Assembly: GCF_964355755.1 (NCBI RefSeq)
Contig: NC_092673.1
Location: 4,035,001-4,099,000 of the forward strand
Direction of reading: 5' to 3'
DNA from: Antedon mediterranea
Lineage: Eukaryota > Echinodermata > Crinoidea > Comatulida > Antedonidae
Length of the DNA: 64,000 nt
This document shows positions 56,426 to 64,000 of the stretch, one piece after another. The position numbers and the translations under genes were made by a program. The notes under the pieces are model-generated. The model was not told the origin of the DNA. It saw only the letters and a program-made list of their open reading frames with translations, and made no database searches. Position 1 is the stretch's first letter; every line of letters begins with the position of its first letter.

Positions 56426-59013
56426 TTAATTTACATTTTCTTCAAAGTCTATGTTTACTTTGACACAGTGACCAGTAAGAACGTCCAACGCGCTAACTTT
56501 AATCTCGGTGTCGCCATACTGCATTGTAAGCCGAATTTCTCGTCGTTGCAAATCATTCAATTGTTCTATCATTGACAAATCAATTTTTAATGTTCCAAAC
56601 TTTTTAACGCCTGCATCTGTGATAAATTTAACGTTCTTCTTCTCGCTACAATAAATACTGATTAAAATCTCTTTTTGATCTGGTTTTGCAGGCGTGTAAC
56701 TCCGACATACTTTTTCGCCAGTTTGGACTGCCTGATCAACCTCAACCAACTTGTCAAAAACATCTAAGCACCATTCTACATTATCTTTGACAACTTTCTT
56801 TTTCTGCGGGTGCTTTTGTGAATCAAACTTGTTCAGCACGCCGACACCGTACGTCAACTTCGATTTACGTACTCTAATAACCGTAGGATCCATACCGTAC
56901 ATTACCGCGCCTTTCAAGACCGCCATCGTAACGTCCGGAGGAATGATCACCTGTAGGCGATCTTGGAATTGGTTGCGTATTGTGTTTTTAACAAAAGGCG
57001 ATTCAGCAAAGCCTCCGACTATGAAAAGGTGAGAAATGTTTCCAATGTTTGGTTCATTCAATACTTGTTCGATGCATTCTGTGATGTTATTTATAGATGG
57101 TTGGAAAAGGGACTGCATTCCTTCTAACGAGAAACGTATCATTCCTGTAATTCAAGAAAAAAAAAGTTAATTTGCATTAAGTATTACCAGGGAGTAGGAC
57201 TCGGGGCGGCGCATTTCTTTCATTGGACACCTAAAATAAATTGTGAACTAATTTATGATATCTATTTTTGACAGACTATTGATATTATACGTTAGCGCTC
57301 AACCGTGACAAATCCGCACCTGAATATGAAAAGGTAAGATAAAAACAAATATGGTATAGAATCCAAAAATCGTTTGTTTAAATCAATCAATCAATCAATG
57401 TCTTTATTCATGAAATACATACACATCAATTAAAAAAAACATGAAAGTTTGATGATGTAATATATTACAAAACAAATCTTAAAATTGGTAGTCAACGCGA
57501 TACTATGAATCAAAAAAATATATAATATACCTTGAGGAGACCATTTCACATCTTCACTGTTGTAATCTTTCAATGCATTTTCAACTGTTGACGTCTTTGT
57601 AAACTTTTTGTAATAGTCAATGAATGAGAATGGGAGCGACACATTCAATGGGTTGCTTTTCCATGGCTGTATGTTTCGTTTTCTTGCTTCAAATGCTATC
57701 ATTAGATCCACCCATCCAGCTGGCCGTTTTACCTATGGAAAGTAAAAGAGGCATGTCAAAGGTTAAACTTTGTTAAACTTCTTAGGACTAGACATTTACT
57801 GATTCTGTAGTTAGATAGAGTTGTGTATGCATTTGTCCATACAGCAATTAAACAATATACAAGCAGCTTTCCAAGGTTTATTTTTACATTCACACTGACT
57901 AAATACAGCCCCCCTATCACTCCTGACTATCTCTTAAAGCAATGTGAAAGAGATAATATAAATTTTTAATTACTAAATAAATGAGCATTTACTTTGAACT
58001 CATCAATAAAATCTTGTCCACAGATCTCAACCAGAAGTTTTTGAAACTGCCTATCAACACTGATCGAACCAAACGTTCCTCCTGATGCCCTATGAACTTC
58101 CACTAGACCATTATGATCTTCAATTTGATGGACAGTGATGTCGACAGTTCCTCCACCGCAGTCTACAACAATGTATCTACAACCTAATTGTGAGAACAAA
58201 ACAAAAACATGTTGTTTCTGCTAAATTTAAAGGTATTGTTTTTTTCTATCCTGGTGGAAATTAAGAATCTGTCCCATACCAATGGGCAGGGATATTAGCT
58301 TTGAGAATACCTCTTTACACTATTTGATAGTGTGCAGTAATATACATTATTTAATAATCCATAAAATGCTAAAAAGTTGATCCATTCAAATGCTCAAGAT
58401 CTATTAGTCCTCTCCATCGCCATAAAACAAATATGTATTTCTCATAACCTTTGAACAAAATACTATATGGCATTTTTATCTCTATGGAGTTTTCCTCAAT
58501 GACCAAAGGTACCTTTTGTGAGATTCTCTGGAACAGTATACAGTGATGCATTCATATTTTCCACTTCAATAATGCTTTTTCTTTTACTTTTATCAGGCAC
58601 AAATTCTGTTTTCTTAAGCTGACGAATATAGATAGATGCAGCTTCTGGCTCCAGGGCAATTGTCAACTGATCTGGGTTAGACGGAGAACCAATACCAGCC
58701 TAAAAAACAAGGATAAATAAAGTAACAATATATATATTTTATAACAAAATGATTTCATAGTTTAGTACAGTGGAAGCATATATTCATTTACCAAATAAGT
58801 TGCTTTCCTTATGAACTGTTTAGCTTGCTGTTTCCAAATTGCTGGCACGGTCAGAACCCAGCGAATGTCCTGCTGGTCCACGTGATGGTCACTGCGGTCA
58901 GACACATCTTTTAATGCACGGTCCTTAAAGAATGCAAGGGCTAATTCAAACAGCTTGATGGCTGGTACATGAATGCCATTGCCTGCCTCTATCTCCGTAT
59001 CGAGATCTAAATT
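56426..59013 (-). CDS. HSPA12A/B-like Hsp70-family protein, 3' five exons
   Basis: Divergent Hsp70 ATPase-fold protein. Exons on the minus strand: 58792-59013, 58513-58699, 57993-58183, 57531-57732, 56426-57144 (stop TAA at 56426-56428). Phases agree, giving 506 codons without the 5' part. Seen in order: RWVLTVPAIWKQQAKQFIR, IALEPEAASIY, the phosphate-binding motif VDCGGGTVDITVHQ, RPAGWVDLMIAFEARKR, LPFSFIDYYKKF, the adenosine-binding motif FIVGGFAESPFV, LTYGVGVLNKF, and a C-terminus with MQYGDTEIKVSALDV. These are the landmarks of HSPA12A/B, a family expanded in many marine invertebrates. The nucleotide-binding N-terminus (the FGTT-type motif) is not in these exons. A or B assignment is not possible because invertebrate members predate that split. 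Confidence 0.93.
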
Positions 59014-62000
59014 CTACAAGAACAAATATTTTATACAGTAATATAAAGTAAGATAAAAATATTTCTTTCTTAATCTTACCATATCTTTAATATAAAAATA
59101 GGTAACGTCAACCATATATTGAGTATAAAACAGGTTGGAGACCATTAGAAGACAAAAAAAGAAGCAAGGGAAGGGAGATGTCAGAAAGCAAGAGATTGAG
59201 GCCTGGAAGCAACACTCTAAAGCTATCAGTCCAGAAGACCATGGCTGATTGAGATAAGTATGAAAAAAGGTCATTGTATTTCTTGTACAATATATCATCT
59301 TGTTGCATGTTGTTAAAGTGGAGAATATGTAAATCAGTATTATCAGTTATCATAATTCAACTACCTCCTCACACCCCGCTCCCTTTTCCCCACACCAGAT
59401 AGATTTTGCACAACTTCCCGTAATTCTTCCCTTTAAAAAGATTTATCAACACTACCACCTGTGTAGTAAATAATAATCAATCTATCCACATTGTATTTAA
59501 CAAGCCAATTTGAACCTGTGATAATTGCAATAAATTGAACTCCATTTATCAGCTTATACTGTACATGTAGTTCAATAGTGACTGATCATAACATAACTAC
59601 AGGCCTATCAACAAGACTTCAGATTTCTCTTCTCATGTACTGTACAGTATTGTATATGGACAAATATGCAGTTATGCAGGTGTTAAGTGACTTCTCCCAT
59701 CGGCAAGGTTAAAGGTCGCCTATGGATCAAACTTAATACATCTTCAATTTCATATCCTCAAAATAATGAGCACACTATGTTATCATTGGTGACAGATTAT
59801 ATTTCCAGAAATTGGAAGATTAGAATAGCACTATTGAATACATGATGATTTCGTAAATTAAATTATTAACTTGTTGATTACATACAATCGTTTCTTTTAT
59901 CAATTTAACATGCCAGTTTAATGTCAAAAAACTTTCGGTTTTCTTTGTGTAGCAGAAAGTTAAAATATAAACACAGATCAGCAATGGTATTGCCCCTTTA
60001 AGGTCTTTCGTGGAACGTTCTGTTCAGAAAGTGTTGCACTAATTTGCCTCAACTATGGTGGTATGCCCTAACACCAAGAATATTCTGCTGGACTAAAACG
60101 ACGTCACTCATGCAGTACTAGATAACTAAAGTACTAATAAGTGATTTAGTGATTAAGATTATTAAATTAAATTATAAATGTACGTTTTAATACAACAGGT
60201 TTTGTCAAACTACAGGTTGATCATTAAGGAAAATTAATATGAAGAAAAACAGAAATGGAAGATGATAGCTCATTTAATGGCATCATAAAAGCCTCGGGCA
60301 ATAGTGTTCCATCTCTTAATTCCATTACAAAATATTATTGTAAACATACATTATTCATTGACATACAGTATTATAATTACTGACCCAGGAACAAATGCTT
60401 AAATAAATCATTTCAATATTCAATCAAATACACAATGTTTGATGTGCAGATATTCAATATATTAATTGTTACGCAAAGATCATTAAAGATAGTTTGCTAT
60501 TCATGTATTCAAGACTTTCCAAACACTGTAAAATATTTGATTTATTCAATTATGCTGTTTTATATACATGTAGACTTTTTATTTTGTGTGGAAAAATATA
60601 ACTGCTGGGCACCAGCACATTTTGATGTTTTGTGAGCAGTGCTTGACAAAAAATAGTTTATAACAAACCTTTTGTTTATTTTTGTAAGCAATTGGTTTTA
60701 AAGAGATGAAAAGAGAAAAGAAAGGTTTGAGCAATACTGACGTACCTCTATGCTAATTATATGGTATCTTTTTGGCAACAAAAATAGGCGTTGTCTCTTC
60801 ACATAGATATCATGCATAGGTACCATCATGGAGAAATAAGTTTTCCAATTCTCCATGATGGCATGAATAGGTATCATGATACGCTGGGAGTGGGAGTGAC
60901 CAAGATTGACAATTCAGAGTCAGACAAGGATTAATTGATAATCTGCTGTAATAATGGATTAAGTATTAGATTAATGACCTTACAGGATCTTTATCCAATA
61001 AATATTTTATAATGAAAGATTACTTGCTAATCCATAATAACTCTATGCTAATCCCCAGAAAAATAGATTTAAATGCCTATTAAAAATGCTAAAAATGTTG
61101 CAGAATGATTAAAAATGATAGTTTTTAAATAAATAAATGTTCAATTTTATTTCTTTAATATGACCCTGTAAATTTGGTATATTTTCGGCTTGCAATTGAT
61201 TTTATTTGCCTGGTTGCAGCCTTCAAATATTGAAACACGAAAGACGCCCAATTCTAAATATTCTATTGGTTGTTAATTTCAAATATTTCTCAATTTGTTC
61301 AGAAGAATTTAAAAAAAAAAACAGTTGAAACTGGAATTTTAAAAACTAAAACACATTCTCTCACATCCTATAAACAAACCCTTCAGAATGTAAACATCTT
61401 TAAGGCATTTGTCTATCTTTTATTACTACTAACATTTGACAATTTTTTTTAAATTTTGCTCTGTTAGAGTTTATGAAACATGTAATGTTCTTCAAGGGGG
61501 GCCCAGCCGGCCCGGGGCCCCTCTAAATTTCACAAATTGTAATGCAAAAGGACATCAAATTAAGTTCAGCACCCTATTTAAAAATCCTGGATCCGCAACT
61601 GTTGGCGAACCATATGACTAGGGTTGACTTTGTTTATCGTTTATAAAAACTAATATTATAATATCTTTTTAATAATCATTAAGAAATAAATAATCCTCAT
61701 TTGCAACGTAAAGCTAACAAACATGGCCTTTGAATATTGGAAGTTAAGAAAAATGGCCTTTGAATGTGCCTCCCTCTGGTCAATATCTAAAGATAAACAT
61801 TAAGATACCTTGGCTTCTGCAATCCATTAAGTCTACCTCTTAAGCATAAAACACCTCTGGAAAGCCTTACAAGAGTGTTCATGATTTGAGCCCTGGGACA
61901 GGGTTTATACAAATCCTTCGATGAGCCTACCGGGAACCAAATTGAGTCACAAGATTTTTTTTTACCTGCTGCTGAGTTCACTGACTGGTCAAATTAAGAA

Positions 62001-63985
62001 ATGTTATTATTATTAATAAATTATAACTGACATCAAGGAATAAGATTTATTTTTATGTGGCTTTTTAAGTTTTGCTTTATTTTATTCTGTTTGTTGGTTT
62101 GTTACATTTATTTTCCACACATTCAACAAAAGAGAACAGATATTTATACTTTAAAGAAAAAATAGATACAAAGAAGACAATGTGTGAAAGGAGATCAAAA
62201 TAAGTAATAATTACTATAAGCATTGACCATCTAAGCAGTTGTCGACATGACAAGGAAACTAAAAAGAAGATGTCTGTATACAATTATGGAACTGTCAATT
62301 GATTCTATGTATTGTTTTACATTTTTTCTCTTGAAGTGGCAACCACTTGTGTTTCATTATCTGCATTTAAATATATGTAACTGTCTTCATTTGGTTATGT
62401 AGAACCTGTCTATTGTATAAAATAAATAATTTTTTACACAAAATGCTTCAGAATAAAAGAATGAAATAAACAATTTAATTACGGTATTATATATACTGTA
62501 GTACAGTATCAAAAATTGATACAATAAATTAAATGTAATATGAGTAGAAACCCCTCCTTTATTAAGGAGATATTTCTCAATAAAACAAGGGGAAATATAT
62601 GTTTTAACACTACAGCCAATTCAATAGACACCTCTATTTAAGGGACACTTTTGTTGGAAGAACTTCCAAAAAGAAAGAGATGTGTATAGTATCTGGTAGG
62701 ACTTTTTTATAGTAGTGAAGAGAATTACATTATAGTACAACCCATAATGTGCCTCATCTTAAATAATACTCCAAGGTGTTTATATTGACCCCAGCATGAC
62801 CTTGATATGTACGCTACCTACCTACCGCAATCTAATAATAAACTACCACAAAACTGTAACCCAAACCAAATTTACATATATATTGTAGGTCGAAAAATTA
62901 TTAACATTTTAAAACTAAATCAGAAGTTTGGTGTATTTAAAAAAAGTTTTTTACAATTTTTATGGTTTAATAAATTGTGTACGTACTTGACCTTAATTTT
63001 CTTTTGCATAAGATTTTTTTTAAAGATGATAAAAAAAAAGCTTCATTATATCACTTTACTGTTTGGTTGTGATGTTGGTGTTAGTTTCCATGGTGACAAT
63101 GTTATAACATGATATTTTGGTTTGGATTATAGCCAAATATTTTTTGGTGATATGATTTTATTGAATAGAGTTAAATTTATTAATATATTTGTTTACCCTC
63201 TATGTTACAGTTCATACTCTTATGTATAGCATGTGAATCCAATGAACCCACTGCTTAGTAAAACTATGTGACTGTTATGTAGATTTTATGCAAATCAAAA
63301 TTCTTGCATAATTAATTAGGTGTGGCTTTCAGTGTGTTGCTTCCTGTGAAAGGTATACACTTTACAACTATTTGTTGCATTTGGATGTCACATTACCCAA
63401 ACCACTTATACTAACATGCCCTTCCCCTCCCAAACAAAATTTGTAAATGCAAGCATTATTAAAGTTTAGCACTCCATTTTCAATTTCTAAACCCTGGTTC
63501 CCCTCCGTTCCCAAGCCCCCACCCCCACTTAAATCCCTGTATCCAACACTGCAATGACATATACAATGACACCATTTTGTTGTTAATATGACCTCTATCA
63601 ATAACACAAAATTAACATTTCCAGAAATATCTGCATGAAATCACAAATTTAATAGTAGTTTATCAATACCCTGACTCCAAGCCTTAGGATACTTCTGTAT
63701 TCATTTTCAGGGGAATAAAGATGGTCTACCTGCATTTCTTTAGTTACACAGTGCATGAACATTCTTATTGCTTGTATTATTCTCTAGTGTATCAGATTTA
63801 TCAAATAACACAAGCTTCAATAGATACCTTATCAACAACTTCAACAGATTGGAATGTGAGAAATCAACAACTTCATCTATTAAAACTATTTAGGCATTAT
63901 ATACTATATATTGTATATAATGCCTCAGAAGTCAAGTCGGTGACAAAAACCTTGTGATGAACAGATGAATATATTTTGTACTTAC
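59014..63985. other. Long AT-rich stretch, probably HSPA12-like intron
   Basis: About 5 kb with no exon I can defend on either strand. I looked for the missing HSPA12 segment (F-G-Y/F...F-K-M pattern) on the minus strand and did not find it. A dispersed-repeat fragment with GGCCCGGGGCCCCTCTAAAT and AAAATCCTGGATCCGCAACT lies at about 61495-61602. Confidence 0.5.
60790..60880. repeat. Inverted repeat CATCATGGAGAA / TTCTCCATGATG
   Basis: A 12-bp perfect stem within a longer imperfect one (ATGCATAGGTACCATCATGG against CCATGATGGCATGAATAGG). Inside the HSPA12-like intron; no ends typical of a MITE. Confidence 0.5.
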
Positions 63986-64000
63986 ACTCAACAGTAGTGC
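63986..64000 (-). CDS. Possible upstream HSPA12-like exon (edge of window)
   Basis: The minus strand at the window edge reads GCACTACTGTTGAGT (ALLLS), followed by the donor GTAAGTAC. HSPA12 proteins have a T-x-L-L-L-type stretch after the first nucleotide-binding motif, so this could be that exon's end. Only five codons are visible. Confidence 0.3.

Noticed and set aside
61436-61621. ORF with an RPGAPLNF stretch
   Set aside because: Matches the look of a dispersed repeat fragment (CCCGGGGCCCC, ATCCTGGATCCGC), not a gene.
63368-63607. 79-codon minus-strand ORF with a Gly-rich stretch as an HSPA12 exon
   Set aside because: No HSPA12 motif and no matching splice sites.

Overview
The window is eukaryotic: AT-rich, with intron-containing genes, consensus GT-AG splice sites, tRNA-derived SINEs, MITEs, Penelope-like and LINE remnants, and large foldback repeats. 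The gene set (NEU-type sialidase, SIRT5, TMEM230, HSPA12) is animal. The short 'taggcc/aggcct' repeats suggest a marine invertebrate, most likely an echinoderm; this is an inference and the species is not identified.

The first 51.4 kb is a three-copy tandem array. Each unit holds a sialidase gene (+) and, tail to tail with it, a SIRT5 gene (-). Copy A occupies 1-9.35 kb, with the sialidase 5' exons outside the window. Copy B runs from about 9.4 to 30.7 kb and copy C from about 30.7 to 51.4 kb. The B and C units look almost base-for-base identical over about 20.7 kb, apart from a 630-bp TTAA-flanked presence/absence difference and a few SNPs. A is clearly older. Two complete sialidase genes (B and C; 9 exons, 392 codons) can be assembled by joining short 5' exons that lie several kb upstream of the main body. 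Their N-terminus is a Gly-Cys-Cys acylation-like sequence.

Only SIRT5 copy C is intact (8 exons, 310 codons). Copies A and B share a 1-bp insertion that creates a stop in the NAD-binding loop and a 10-bp deletion in exon 1. A has also lost exons 3-6, apparently by recombination between two MITEs. B looks like a C-type/A-type chimera, as expected from unequal crossing-over.

Downstream of the array the sequence is single-copy. SIRT5-C lies head to head with TMEM230 (+, two exons, 116 codons), followed by the 3' five exons of an HSPA12A/B-like Hsp70 relative (-), whose 5' part lies beyond the window or was not recognised.

The accessory DNA is unusual. Several foldback-type elements are built from tandem short palindromes: a 21-bp palindrome array, hairpin modules in elements ending GGGTGT with 9-10 bp target duplications, and a 1.8-kb element with 723-bp inverted repeats around a broken transposon ORF. 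There are also about 12 copies of one TTAA MITE family, Penelope-like fragments with a candidate hammerhead ribozyme, and a pogo-like transposase remnant.
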